NCBI GenBank assembly: GCA_031279255.1
Contig: JAITIW010000048.1
Span: forward strand, 1 to 42,187
Origin: Puniceicoccales bacterium
Lineage (GTDB): Bacteria > Verrucomicrobiota > Verrucomicrobiia > Opitutales > JAIRLG01
DNA: 42,187 nucleotides
Direction: 5' to 3'
Part shown: positions 7,194 to 16,370 of the stretch, in pieces
Numbering within the stretch: position 1 is the first letter of the stretch
Layout: every line of letters begins with the position of its first letter
Notes under the pieces: generated by a model
The model's input: only the letters and a program-made list of their open reading frames with translations
Told to the model about the DNA's origin: nothing
The model's database searches: none
Program-made: the position numbers and the translations under genes

Positions 7194-10100
7194 ATGGATA
7201 TTAGAAAAGCAATTGGATTGGATGAGAATGGTGCGCGCATAGCGATTTCAGAGGATAAAACACTGGTGGAATACATCAAACTGCGCCTCATGGCGATGGG
7301 ACAAGCGCTGGAGATGGAAGAAGATGATCCCTATACTGTGAGCCGGATCGCTGCGCCGATTTTTGCCAATGCTCAAGCCTTCCGACGACTCTTGGCTCAT
7401 TATCGCTCTCCGGTCGACACGAGGATTACGCAATTCCTCGACCGCTTTTTAGCCGATATTCCAGAAGCCGATCGGCATGAATGGCTCCCATTGCAGACAT
7501 TCGAAACCGATCGTTATGGTATGGCACGTATTCTGGCCTTACCTCTCGATGGCGATGAGTATCATTCGGAATACATCGATTCCTATCGCGTCGTGCAAGG
7601 GATCTTGCACAATCCGAAAGTCGACAAGCGAACAACAAAAGATGTCTTCCACATCGTTGAAGGCGGGCCTGTCGTACCGGATGACAAGATAGAGGTGCCG
7701 AAAATTGCCTTTGCGCGGCTCTTGAAAGCGGCCTGCCATCCGCCGCAGGAGCTTCTGGAGCTTCCCTTTACCGCCAATCAACGGCGTAAGGCCTACAGCT
7801 TTGTCTCCAGCTATCTCCGGCCGGTCGTCTGCCCAGAAGTTTCTGGATTTTGCCACGAGAAATATATGGAAATTCGTTTCTTCGCACCCGGATCGTTGGT
7901 CAACTTCATCGACTGCGTCGAGAGCATTTTCGGAACCGCCGGCTCTTCTTCTCTCCCTGAAAATAATGCCGCTCTAGATCCCGACGGCTGGACAGGTCAT
8001 ACGGGTTGTATCCTCATCGCACCGCATCTGACACAACTCAAGAAGAAAGATCTTGGATTACCCAACATTTCTCAGGCGACGGAACGACAGAAGCGCGATG
8101 GCATGTGCTGGTCCGATGAACATGAGCGCTATCACGACGGTCGACCGTTTAAAATCATGGCACGTACCTTAGAGGGTGTCATCGTCTCCATCATAGCCGA
8201 CAGTTATAATGGCTACGGCAAGAAGGAGATCAAAACCCACATCAGCTATTCCGCCAATCTCTATGGGCAGTGCGAAGAGGAACATTCCGGTGGGACATTG
8301 GCCTTTGCTTCCTACGATCTCGGCGATGAGTTTCGGCTCACGCGGATCGAGACATCACCCCATACCTTCGCCCAATTATTGAAGACACATACTCATTCCT
8401 TAATACCGCAGCCCGAGGGCTACGCGATTGATCAACATTATGACGATATTTTCTACGTTCCGGAAGATGCTCTTTTTACGCTTCAACCACTGGCTGTCCG
8501 CTGGAATCAGCACGGTCAAGAAGTTTCTATCCCACTACAGCCTGAGAAAACCTACATTCTGCCCTCTGGATATAGGGTCGAACTTATCGCACCGACTCAC
8601 GGTAGCTATGATCGCTGGCGCCTCGTCGGGACACGAGGTGAATGCGTCTTTTGCCACAAGCCGTCGACGGTATCAGGTGGCGGCAAGTCAGAAATTGCCA
8701 GTCCCATTGCGGACAACATCACGACCGGTACAGTACTCGTCGAAGACCTGCAGGAGGATTTTAGGCAATTGGAGGCCATACTGCAGCATGACCTCTCGCG
8801 GCGTTACCGTCATCCCGAAAAGGAAGAACTTCCGATACTGGATCCACGGCGTTCCCTGGGGTCCGTCATCAAGATGTTCCATCCGCATAAGGATTACAGC
8901 GATGAACATAATCAATGGATCACATCGCTACCACCCTATTTAAAAGATCTGCTCTTTGTCCTAAAAGCCTATTACAGACCCTCCTGGGGCAAGGATTGGC
9001 CGCATTATTTCTCGGTCGATGCGATCAATGGCCATTCCGGTTATACATTAAAATACCTCGAAACGCCACTCATCGCCCGCTATCTGCGAGTGGGCTCAAC
9101 CCATCGCCAATCCGGACGTCTCTTTACACTTCGCCAAGATTTCTATCCGGCCTGCAAATGGCAGATGGAAGACGACATTACTGCTTCGGTTGTCGTGCCC
9201 ATAGATTCACTTTCCGGTCTCAATGCCGAGGGTCATCCTTCGGTTAAGTTCGTCAGCAATATCGAATACCGTCTCTACCAACGTCCTGACGAGGCGATTG
9301 TTCCGGGATATGATCATAAATCGGAATACGCCATGACACTACCCGAGACATTTACGTGCAATCTGCATCCCATTACACGAGAAGAGGCACGCATCATGGT
9401 AGCCGACAGCATTGCCTTTTCCCGCTATACCGAACCGATGCAACATCTTTTAAAGACATTCGCAGAGCAAACCGATGGTCCTCGATTCGCCGCCTGTCCT
9501 TCCGTCCGACGGCGCATGTCCCATAATACCTTCAGCACCAATCCGCGCTACCTCGAAGATCGAGAAGACCTGACGCAGGCACGAAAGGCCTACCTCCTCC
9601 GTACTTCCACATGCCTTGCGCGACAGCTCTCCGAAGATCAGGCTATCCACTATAGTGTTCAGGCCGTCATTTCCGGCCGGCGCAATAATCCTCCGGAAGA
9701 AAATATCGCGCCGCTTTCCGTTCACAATCCGCTTCATTATCTCGAACTACCGGAGCTTTTTATGGAATATGCCTCTAACATGACCGGGAAATCTCCCTCG
9801 ACGACGGGTAGTGGACTCGAAGGCGTCATGACCAAACGACCTTTCAATGGCCTGAGTACGATCACCGATCTCAACAATGCCCTGACCAGTTTCCTGCTGA
9901 CTGGTTATCAAGGCTTTGTATCCTCGGCTGGCTTTCTGGGGCCTCATCATCCCATAGGCCATGATGTGACTTATCTCATACCGGAGATATGGTGCCGCAT
10001 GTCGGCCGAAGAACGCGATGCTTCGTTTCTCATAGAACACGGTTACCTGGAGCCCTGTTGTGATTTCATACACGAAGGCCACTGTGTCGAAGCTAGTCGC

Positions 10101-10655
10101 CTGGGATACCGCATCACGGATCATTTTGTCAAAACATTCGCCGGACGTATTTTCTCAAGTCCAGAGACACTCTTTACGGAAGAAATGCTACGACCAGAAT
10201 TACAGGACAGGGACATTTTTTCCCAAAGCATGGCGAATATCGTCGATGCCCATCGGAGAGCCGCCGAGATCTTTTTTCACGATGGCTCCATTGAGGGCGC
10301 CTGTCCGCCACTCCGAGCACTACTGGAAATCATGGCTTTTGGAGAATCGGATGGATTACAACGTTCCTCGCCGGAATTCCGAAAAATGTTCGATCCTTCG
10401 ACGATACGTTCGCAAGAATGGTACCAGCAACGGCTGGAAGCTTTTCGTCGGCAACAGATCCGCCACTGGGAACGCTGTCATCGCGAAGTCAAGGCATGCT
10501 GCGATAAGTCCTATTCCGATGGGAATGAGCCCGACATAACGGCCTCAACTTCTCAGCGCCTCGCTGCCATTGAGGAACAACTTCAACGACTTCAGGCTCA
10601 AGACGCGACATTCTTTCAAGGTTGCCTCGGCCTCGATCCCTATGTCTGTCCGTAA
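7194..10655 (+). CDS. Large protein resembling PPi-type PEP carboxykinase
   Basis: A single 1153-residue protein with no signal peptide or membrane segment, so cytoplasmic. The length and the Gly-rich motif TGKSPSTTGSG (from residue 864), followed by LEGVMTKRPFNGL, recall the pyrophosphate-dependent PEP carboxykinases of Entamoeba and Propionibacterium (EC 4.1.1.38). Those convert oxaloacetate and PPi to PEP, phosphate and CO2. The assignment rests on memory of motifs and size, so it is moderate. The last 40 residues are probably a short coiled coil. The start at 7194 has only a weak ribosome site. It stands alone, divergent from the glycerophosphotransferase-like gene, with no close downstream partner. 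Confidence 0.6.
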   Translation: MDIRKAIGLDENGARIAISEDKTLVEYIKLRLMAMGQALEMEEDDPYTVSRIAAPIFANAQAFRRLLAHYRSPVDTRITQFLDRFLADIPEADRHEWLPLQTFETDRYGMARILALPLDGDEYHSEYIDSYRVVQGILHNPKVDKRTTKDVFHIVEGGPVVPDDKIEVPKIAFARLLKAACHPPQELLELPFTANQRRKAYSFVSSYLRPVVCPEVSGFCHEKYMEIRFFAPGSLVNFIDCVESIFGTAGSSSLPENNAALDPDGWTGHTGCILIAPHLTQLKKKDLGLPNISQATERQKRDGMCWSDEHERYHDGRPFKIMARTLEGVIVSIIADSYNGYGKKEIKTHISYSANLYGQCEEEHSGGTLAFASYDLGDEFRLTRIETSPHTFAQLLKTHTHSLIPQPEGYAIDQHYDDIFYVPEDALFTLQPLAVRWNQHGQEVSIPLQPEKTYILPSGYRVELIAPTHGSYDRWRLVGTRGECVFCHKPSTVSGGGKSEIASPIADNITTGTVLVEDLQEDFRQLEAILQHDLSRRYRHPEKEELPILDPRRSLGSVIKMFHPHKDYSDEHNQWITSLPPYLKDLLFVLKAYYRPSWGKDWPHYFSVDAINGHSGYTLKYLETPLIARYLRVGSTHRQSGRLFTLRQDFYPACKWQMEDDITASVVVPIDSLSGLNAEGHPSVKFVSNIEYRLYQRPDEAIVPGYDHKSEYAMTLPETFTCNLHPITREEARIMVADSIAFSRYTEPMQHLLKTFAEQTDGPRFAACPSVRRRMSHNTFSTNPRYLEDREDLTQARKAYLLRTSTCLARQLSEDQAIHYSVQAVISGRRNNPPEENIAPLSVHNPLHYLELPELFMEYASNMTGKSPSTTGSGLEGVMTKRPFNGLSTITDLNNALTSFLLTGYQGFVSSAGFLGPHHPIGHDVTYLIPEIWCRMSAEERDASFLIEHGYLEPCCDFIHEGHCVEASRLGYRITDHFVKTFAGRIFSSPETLFTEEMLRPELQDRDIFSQSMANIVDAHRRAAEIFFHDGSIEGACPPLRALLEIMAFGESDGLQRSSPEFRKMFDPSTIRSQEWYQQRLEAFRRQQIRHWERCHREVKACCDKSYSDGNEPDITASTSQRLAAIEEQLQRLQAQDATFFQGCLGLDPYVCP

Positions 10656-11051
10656 TGGGACGATGAAATTCGCTCAGGAAAGATAATCAGAAGTTTCTTC
10701 TACGGTTGGAGAGAAATTCGACTCCGACACTGACTGAAGCGGCAAAGCTGCCGGTCGCTGGCCGACGTCCGTAGGAAGCGGCATTGGGTATTGGGCCGAA
10801 TGTCCGTTTGTCTGTTTTGTCGAGTGACTCATAAATCCGCTGGTCGAGCGTCGACGGTCGTGAGAAGTGGCCACTGAATATTTCATCGGATATCCATTGG
10901 AGATGATATGGAGAAGTCTTATCGAGTGTCGAAGTCTTATCGGGAGTCCATTCGTCTGTTTCGTTGAGTAGGCCATTCTGTCAGTTTTGCCAAATATTTC
11001 ATCTGCCGGTTCTTTTGAGTGGATGTGTTCTGTCCGGTAGCTCCGGTCTCG
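10656..11051. repeat. Repeat-rich non-coding DNA after the large gene
   Basis: There is no credible gene; the long minus-strand frame here reads through repeats. Imperfect internal duplications are visible. GAAGTCTTATCG occurs twice near 10914-10940. A segment with TCCGTTTGTCTGTTTTGTCGAGT near 10802 is echoed as TCCATTCGTCTGTTTCGTTGAGT near 10947. It is probably decayed mobile or repetitive DNA. Confidence 0.5.
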
Positions 11052-11128
11052 GCTGCCTTTGCAGCAGGCCCTGAAAGGGCCCGCTGTGGCCCGCTTCGCG
11101 GGCGATCTCGAAGAGATCCAAAGGCAGC
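11052..11128 (-). repeat. Multi-arm palindromic repeat, copy C
   Basis: The same plan as copy A in the opposite orientation. The closing stem is GCTGCCTTTG/CAAAGGCAGC (11052-11061 with 11119-11128). The long arm is CAGC/GCTG plus GGCCC/GGGCC (11062-11086). The other arms are GCCCGC-TTC-GCGGGC (11089-11103) and GATCTC-GAA-GAGATC (11104-11118). Fragments of its edge (AAGGCAGC, GAAAACGG) recur near 11185-11205. Confidence 0.9.
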
Positions 11129-11270
11129 GGAAGAAAACGGCCAAGTTCAGCAGAAAAAACAGCAGAATCCAGCGAAAGGAAAGGCAGCAGTAGAAAACGG
11201 TCGGAATTAACAGAGGGAAAAGAAGGAAATGATGAGATGTAGCCAAACCTGAGTCTAACAGAAAGAAAGA

Positions 11271-11321
11271 GAGAGAAAGCAACGGACCACAGCATCGGCA
11301 GATTTCGGTGGACAGATTTTG
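11271..11321 (+). repeat. 51-bp direct repeat, first copy
   Basis: Similar at about 82 percent, without gaps, to 11537-11587. The shared core is GCAACGG-CCAC, then ATCGG-AGATTTCG and ACAGAT. The pair brackets the transposase remnant at 11409-11510, so they may be ends or flanks of a decayed insertion. Confidence 0.6.
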
Positions 11322-11408
11322 GCGCTGGAGGAAAATTTTCCTTAGGGGCTTAGGTGGTGTCACCAAATGAAAAGGTGGACAAAGAGAAAAGAGAAGAAGA
11401 CGGAGGAA

Positions 11409-11567
11409 ATGGACAAAAAGGCACATAGGAAATATGACCTATCAGATGAATTGTGGAATAAGGCGAAAAGATTGCTGCCTGGTTTGACGACACCATCTAG
11501 CAGAGGAAAAATAACAGGGTGTGGCCAATTTCCATGGAGAGAACGCAACGGGCCACGACATCGGTAG
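11409..11567 (+). pseudogene. IS5-like transposase N-terminal remnant
   Basis: The frame opens with MDKKAHRKYDLSDELWNKAK, then RLLPG and SSRGK. That matches the characteristic opening of IS5-family transposases, where a KYDLTDEQW-like motif is followed by a leucine/proline motif and RGK. After about 34 residues (11510) the similarity ends, and the frame runs into the second 51-bp repeat and stops. No DDE catalytic region is present. It is a dead fragment, bracketed by 51-bp repeats and adjacent to the right inverted repeat. Confidence 0.6.
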
Positions 11568-11587
11568 ATTTCGACGAACAGATCTTG
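11537..11587 (+). repeat. 51-bp direct repeat, second copy
   Basis: Partner of 11271-11321, about 82 percent similar and in the same orientation. It ends 35 bp before the right inverted repeat. Confidence 0.6.
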
Positions 11588-11622
11588 ACTGATAGGAGAA
11601 AAGAACGATAAGGAAAGAATGT

Positions 11623-11747
11623 TCTCAAGGGCATGAAAATCTGTCTTTGGGGCGAAATAAAACAAAAATAAAAACAGTCATATAAAAAACTTAACATTTT
11701 AGGATTGACCGGACTTTTATATGTCAACAGATTCTTTTGCCAAGAAT
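11623..11747 (-). repeat. Right copy of 125-bp inverted repeat
   Basis: Reverse complement of 1-125 with one mismatch. It ends 42 bp before tRNA-Thr. Read toward tRNA-Thr it contains TTAACA (11691-11696), an 18-bp gap and TTTTAT, a possible weak promoter. Little room remains for one elsewhere. Confidence 0.93.
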
Positions 11748-11789
11748 GGTTGTCGCTGGAGTTCAGCGAGAAAGTGGACTGTATTCGTT

Positions 11790-11865
<76 letters not shown>

Positions 11866-11899
11866 GGGTGAATCTTTTATCAATTATTGAAGAGAACAA

Positions 11900-13090
11900 A
11901 TGGCTAAAGAAACCTTCGCTAGAACGAAGCCGCACGTCAATGTCGGCACAATTGGTCACGTCGACCATGGTAAGTCGACGTTAACGACCGCTATTCTCAA
12001 AGTCCAATCGGACAAGGGGTTGGCGGAATTCAAGTCTTACGCGGATGTGACGAAGGGAGGGACGATCCGTGATGCTTCCAAGACCGTCACGATCGCGGTT
12101 TCCCACGTGGAATATGAGAGTGATGGACGTCATTATGCACACGTCGATTGCCCAGGGCATGCTGATTTCGTCAAGAACATGATCACGGGTGCGGCCCAGA
12201 TGGATGGCGCCATCCTCGTCGTCAGTGCCGCCGATGGTCCGATGCCTCAAACGCGCGAACACATCTTATTGGCTCGCCAAGTAGGCATTCCGAATCTCGT
12301 CGTATTTCTCAACAAGGTCGATCTTTTGGATGATCCGGAGCTGCTCGATTTAGTCGAGATGGAGATCCGCGATCTTCTCAATAAATATGACTATAATGGT
12401 GATAAGATCGTCATTGTACGCGGTTCAGCCCTAGCGGCCCTAGAAGGACGTCCGGAGGGCATCGAGGCAATTAACAAATTATTAGCGGCATTGGATAGGG
12501 AGATCGACGAGCCGAACCGTGATATAGATAGGCCATTCTTAATGTCGGTAGAGGACGTGTTTTCCATAACCGGTCGCGGGACGGTGGCCACAGGCCGCAT
12601 TGAACGCGGCGTGATTAAGGTCGGCGAAGAGGTGGAAATTATCGGTTTGGGGGATACGCGCAAGACGACCTGTACGGGTATCGAAATGTTCCGCAAGCTG
12701 CTCGATGAGGGTCGAGCAGGAGATAATGTCGGTATTCTGTTACGCGGTGTCGATAAAAAGGACGTGGAACGCGGTCATGTATTAGCTAAACCAGGGACGA
12801 TCACGCCGCATTCTAAGGCGAAAGCTGAGATTTATGTCCTGACGAAGGAGGAAGGAGGACGCCATACGCCCTTCTTTCAGGGTTATCGGCCGCAATTTTT
12901 CTTCGGAACAGCCGATGTCACCGGTGTGGTACAGCTTCCTGCCGAAACAGAAATGGTCATGCCAGGGGATAACCTAGGTGTCATAGTGGACTTACAAAAA
13001 AAGATCGCGATGGAAAAAGGCCAGCGTTTTGCGATTCGCGAAGGAGGACATACTATCGGCGCTGGGCGTATTACGGAAGTAGTATTCTAG
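11900..13090 (+). CDS. tuf: Elongation factor Tu
   Basis: EF-Tu, 396 residues, the GTPase that delivers aminoacyl-tRNA to the ribosome. G1 is GHVDHGKS (19-26), G3 DCPGH (83-87), G4 NKVD (138-141) and G5 GSAL (175-178). Domains 2 and 3 are complete, ending GRITEVVF. Switch I is unusual. The near-universal segment ending ARGITI is replaced by one reading [15 protein letters not shown] (51-65), keeping only the Mg-binding Thr (Thr64). I have a vague memory of similar EF-Tu in Opitutae, unverified. It is the head of the cluster rather than following fusA. A weak AAGAG precedes the start. Confidence 0.98.
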   Translation: MAKETFARTKPHVNVGTIGHVDHGKSTLTTAILKVQSDKGLAEFKSYADVTKGGTIRDASKTVTIAVSHVEYESDGRHYAHVDCPGHADFVKNMITGAAQMDGAILVVSAADGPMPQTREHILLARQVGIPNLVVFLNKVDLLDDPELLDLVEMEIRDLLNKYDYNGDKIVIVRGSALAALEGRPEGIEAINKLLAALDREIDEPNRDIDRPFLMSVEDVFSITGRGTVATGRIERGVIKVGEEVEIIGLGDTRKTTCTGIEMFRKLLDEGRAGDNVGILLRGVDKKDVERGHVLAKPGTITPHSKAKAEIYVLTKEEGGRHTPFFQGYRPQFFFGTADVTGVVQLPAETEMVMPGDNLGVIVDLQKKIAMEKGQRFAIREGGHTIGAGRITEVVF

Positions 13091-13146
13091 GTTGAAAGTA
13101 GAGGGAAATTCGCGTAGTTCTTCAAATATTTTATCTTTGTGTATGT

Positions 13147-13222
<76 letters not shown>

Positions 13223-13267
13223 TATGTCAGCAGGAAACGGTTAAAAGACGTAGCAAACAAGAGCATT

Positions 13268-13483
13268 ATGAAGTGGTTAGCGAGAGTGCGTAATTTTTGT
13301 GGAGAGACGGTGACGGAGCTGCGAAAGGCTTCCTGGCCGGATAAAAAGGAATTGTCACAATCCATTGTTGTTGTCCTCGTGGGTATGCTGATCTTGGGTG
13401 CTTTTGTCAGTGTCTCCGATTTCGCACTGTATGAAGTAGTGGACCTTCTGAGCACATGGGTAAGAGGTCGTTTGGGAACTTGA
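13268..13483 (+). CDS. secE: Preprotein translocase subunit SecE
   Basis: A 71-residue single-span SecE. An amphipathic cytoplasmic helix with the family signature ETVTELRKASWPDKKEL is followed by one membrane helix (VVVLVGMLILGAFVSV). It clamps SecY in the translocon. The short one-helix form is the usual one outside enterobacteria. ATG 13268 is chosen because the frame upstream runs back into tRNA-Trp. There is no Shine-Dalgarno sequence. It is followed 7 bp later by nusG, the standard pair. Confidence 0.95.
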   Translation: MKWLARVRNFCGETVTELRKASWPDKKELSQSIVVVLVGMLILGAFVSVSDFALYEVVDLLSTWVRGRLGT

Positions 13484-13490
13484 TCATCGC

Positions 13491-14060
13491 ATGACACATC
13501 TCTCGACACATGAGCCGCAATGGTATGCGTTGCAGGTTTTATCGAACCAAGAAATGAAGATCAAGGCATGCTTGGATCATATCGTAGATCCTGCAGGATG
13601 TCATGGCATTTATGAAGTGCTCGTGCCCATGGAAAAAATAATAGAGATTAAGAACGGTAAGAAATCACATCGACATAAAAAGCTCTATCCGGGCTATGTC
13701 TTTGTCCATGCGCAGCTCTATGACGACGCGGGACAAGTCTGGCAAGAGCCATGGCAACTGATTCGCAGAACTCAAGGAGTGGTAGGCTTTGTGGGTGGTG
13801 AAAAACCCGTTGCCTTGAAATCTCATGAGATCGAGCGGATTCAAGGACAGATCAAGGCATCGGAGGACAATCCCTTACCGAAGTCGGCTTTCACACTGGG
13901 CGATAAGGTCAAGATTCAGGAAGGTCCTTTTATCAATTCCATAGGACAAATAGAGGCCATCGACAATGAGAATGGAAAATTAACAATTTCAGTCTTGCTA
14001 TTTGGTCGTTCAACGCCAGTTGAAGCAGAGTTCGGTCAAGTAGGGCCGGTAGAAGAATGA
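13491..14060 (+). CDS. nusG: Transcription termination/antitermination factor NusG
   Basis: A 189-residue NusG. The NGN domain begins WYALQVLSNQE and contains KKLYPGYVFV. A C-terminal KOW domain begins near residue 135 (GDKVKIQEGPF) and continues NGKLTISVLLFGR. NusG binds RNA polymerase near the clamp and links it to Rho or to ribosomal protein S10. The length and domain order are normal. There is no Shine-Dalgarno sequence, and rplK follows 15 bp later. Confidence 0.97.
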   Translation: MTHLSTHEPQWYALQVLSNQEMKIKACLDHIVDPAGCHGIYEVLVPMEKIIEIKNGKKSHRHKKLYPGYVFVHAQLYDDAGQVWQEPWQLIRRTQGVVGFVGGEKPVALKSHEIERIQGQIKASEDNPLPKSAFTLGDKVKIQEGPFINSIGQIEAIDNENGKLTISVLLFGRSTPVEAEFGQVGPVEE

Positions 14061-14075
14061 TAGGGCTCAAATATT

Positions 14076-14501
14076 ATGGCGAAGAAAGTCATCCACAAGA
14101 TTAAGTTACAGCTACCAGCTGCGGCGGCCAATCCCGCTCCCCCTGTAGGGCCAGCTTTAGGTGCGGCAGGTGTGAATATCATGGCTTTCTGTAAAGAATT
14201 CAACGCTCGGACAAAGGATCAGGCCGGGATGATCATTCCCGCTGTAATTTCGGTCTATGCTGATCGTTCTTTTTCTTTTGAATTGAAATCACCACCAGCA
14301 GCAGTTCTATTGCGGAAAGCGGCTGGGGTTCCCAAAGGTTCTGGAGTACCGAATCGAGATAAAGTAGGGAAAGTCACGCGGAAACAGGTCATGGAAATCG
14401 TAGCCTTGAAGGCATCTGACCTCAATGCGGAGAGTCAAGAAGCAGCGACTCGTATGATAGAAGGAACGGCGCGCAGCATGGGTATCGAAATCAGTGCCTG
14501 A
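14076..14501 (+). CDS. rplK: 50S ribosomal protein L11
   Basis: A 141-residue L11 with the hallmark N-terminus [20 protein letters not shown] and a C-terminal RNA-binding domain ending [11 protein letters not shown]. It forms the GTPase-associated centre with 23S rRNA and the L10-L12 stalk. The length is exactly typical. It pairs with rplA, as in most bacteria. Confidence 0.98.
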   Translation: MAKKVIHKIKLQLPAAAANPAPPVGPALGAAGVNIMAFCKEFNARTKDQAGMIIPAVISVYADRSFSFELKSPPAAVLLRKAAGVPKGSGVPNRDKVGKVTRKQVMEIVALKASDLNAESQEAATRMIEGTARSMGIEISA

Positions 14502-14520
14502 GCAACATGAATGAATCGTT

Positions 14521-15234
14521 ATGAAAGTACAGAGTAAACATCAGCGCAAGGCACAGGAATTGGTGGATTTAAAGCAGTATTTTTCTGTAGAGGCTGCGCT
14601 TGAATGCCTGGGAAAAATGCCAAAGGCTCGTTTCGATGAGACAGTGGAACTTTCGATTCATCTGGGTGTCGATCCCAAATTGAGTGATCAAATGGTTCGT
14701 GGAATGGTGCGTTTGCCCCATGGGAGTGGTAAAGTGGTACGGATTGTCGCCTTTACGGAATCTCCGGAAGAGGCATTAGCGGCTGGTGCGGAAGTGGCAG
14801 GGCTCGATGATGTGATGCAGCGAGTACAGGACGGGTGGATGGATTTTGATGTGGCCGTTGCGACGACATCGGCCATGAAGCAAGTTCGGACGATTGCACG
14901 TATTTTAGGCCCGCGTGGTCTGATGCCCAGCCCAAAATCAGGAACAGTATCCGATGATTTGGTATCGGTGATTCAGGACGTCAAGGCCGGACGGGTTGAA
15001 TTTAAGATGGATAAAACAGCTAATATGGCCGTTGTCGTAGGGAAGCGATCGTTGTCGAGAGAATATTTATGGGATAATATCAAAGCGGCCATAGAGGCGG
15101 TATGCCATGCTCGACCGGAAGCCTTTCGGGGTCGTTTTATCCATAACATGGTTCTAAGCGCCACCATGACTCCCGGAATCCGGTTAGATTCGCAGGAATA
15201 TTTGAAGATGGATACGAAAGGAAATCAGCAATGA
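14521..15234 (+). CDS. rplA: 50S ribosomal protein L1
   Basis: A 237-residue L1 with the conserved LGPRGLMPSPKSGTVS segment in the second domain. It forms the mobile L1 stalk at the E site and in many bacteria represses its own L11-L1 mRNA. No obvious L1-binding leader is recognised here. The stop overlaps the rplJ start (ATGA at 15231-15234), indicating translational coupling. Confidence 0.98.
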   Translation: MKVQSKHQRKAQELVDLKQYFSVEAALECLGKMPKARFDETVELSIHLGVDPKLSDQMVRGMVRLPHGSGKVVRIVAFTESPEEALAAGAEVAGLDDVMQRVQDGWMDFDVAVATTSAMKQVRTIARILGPRGLMPSPKSGTVSDDLVSVIQDVKAGRVEFKMDKTANMAVVVGKRSLSREYLWDNIKAAIEAVCHARPEAFRGRFIHNMVLSATMTPGIRLDSQEYLKMDTKGNQQ

Positions 15235-15737
15235 GAGCGGAGAAAAGTTTACTGGTTCGCGAAACGGTGACGTATTTGCAGGATTCAGGCTATGTCTATT
15301 TGGTAGATTTTTCTCGTATCCGCGTAGAGGAAGTTGAGGAATTGCGAAAAATATTAAAGGCAGAAGGGGCTGTCTTTCATGTCGTCAAAAATACCATCCT
15401 GCAGTTGGCGGCGAATGAATTACCTTTGCCAGATTTTAAGCAAATTTTATCGGGCCCTACGGCGATTGTGGCCGGTGGTTGTAATCCTTCCAGCGTAGCC
15501 AAAGCTCTCTTGCAATTCCGAAAAAAACATGACGATAAGCTGATCATCAAATGTGGTGCCTTGGCCGATCATCTTTTGAATCCGGAGGAAGTAAAAGCTC
15601 TGTCGGAATTGCCGACGTTGGACGAATTGCGGGAACGTTTCCTATCGCTTTTACAGGAATCGGCCCGTCGGATGCTATATGTGCTCCAGGCAGTTCCACA
15701 AGGTTTACTCAATGTTTTACAGGCGAAAACGCGTTAA
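15231..15737 (+). CDS. rplJ: 50S ribosomal protein L10
   Basis: A 168-residue L10. It has the N-terminal rRNA-binding domain, with FHVVKNTIL and LSGPTAIVAG, and a C-terminal helix (RMLYVLQAVPQGLLNVLQ) that carries L7/L12 dimers. The start overlaps the rplA stop and is preceded by AAGGA. A 101-bp gap separates it from rplL. Confidence 0.97.
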   Translation: MRAEKSLLVRETVTYLQDSGYVYLVDFSRIRVEEVEELRKILKAEGAVFHVVKNTILQLAANELPLPDFKQILSGPTAIVAGGCNPSSVAKALLQFRKKHDDKLIIKCGALADHLLNPEEVKALSELPTLDELRERFLSLLQESARRMLYVLQAVPQGLLNVLQAKTR

Positions 15738-15838
15738 GGGAAATGAATTTTTTTAATCTGAGTCGGCAGTATTTTAGGAGAATGTCTCTTAAATGATCTT
15801 GATAAAAGGGGTCGCTAAAATGCTCCAAGGAGGAAACT

Positions 15839-16222
15839 ATGGCAGATATCACAAAAGAACAAGTTATCGATTGGTTGAGTAACCAGTCTGTATTGGAGAT
15901 CGCTTCTCTCGTAAAGGATTTGGAAGCGAAATGGGGCGTCAGTGCAGCGGCTCCGGTTGCGGTGGCAGCGGCGGCAGTGGCAGCCGCTCCGGCGGAAGCC
16001 GTCGAGGAAAAGACGGAGTTCAGCATCACTCTTACGGCAATTGGAGATAATAAGATCAATGTCATCAAGGAGATCCGTGCCATCACAGGTCTTGGACTAA
16101 AGGAGGCAAAAGATCTCGTAGAGGCCGCTCCTAAACCTGTGAAAGAAGGGATTTCCAAAGCAGAAGTAGAGGAGATTAAGCAGAAGTTAGAGGCCGTGGG
16201 AGCTAAAGTCGAAGTGAAGTAA
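15839..16222 (+). CDS. rplL: 50S ribosomal protein L7/L12
   Basis: A 127-residue L7/L12. It has an N-terminal dimerisation domain, an Ala/Pro-rich hinge (residues 38-56), and a C-terminal domain with the factor-binding signature [15 protein letters not shown]. It is the multicopy stalk protein that recruits translation factors. It has one of the strongest ribosome sites in the window (AAGGAGG five bases from ATG), in keeping with the need for several copies per ribosome. Confidence 0.98.
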   Translation: MADITKEQVIDWLSNQSVLEIASLVKDLEAKWGVSAAAPVAVAAAAVAAAPAEAVEEKTEFSITLTAIGDNKINVIKEIRAITGLGLKEAKDLVEAAPKPVKEGISKAEVEEIKQKLEAVGAKVEVK

Positions 16223-16331
16223 AATCGAGATCTTTCGACCATTGATTGTGTTTTTAAGATCTGGATTCATCCTGTTACCATCTGGACAATGTGGAGAACG
16301 TTTGCGAAAACTTTCTCGGTTTTCTTTTTTT

Positions 16332-16352
16332 AAAGCGAGACCTCCGCTTTTT
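16332..16352 (+). terminator. Possible attenuator between rplL and rpoB
   Basis: AAAGCG (16332-16337) pairs with CGCTTT (16345-16350) and is followed by two more T. The run of five T partly overlaps the stem, so termination would be weak. Partial termination between rplL and rpoB is known in Escherichia coli; the same role here is inference. It sits within the 148-bp rplL-rpoB gap. Confidence 0.4.
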
Positions 16353-16370
16353 GAAATGAGGTGATGAGTT

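Noticed and set aside
10674-11426. Minus-strand 250-codon frame
   Set aside because: It runs through palindromic copy C and other repeats, is low in complexity, and has no recognisable domain or ribosome site.
11757-11785. Promoter TGGAGT-17-TGTATT before tRNA-Thr
   Set aside because: The -10 box would end four bases before the tRNA, placing the start site inside the mature tRNA.
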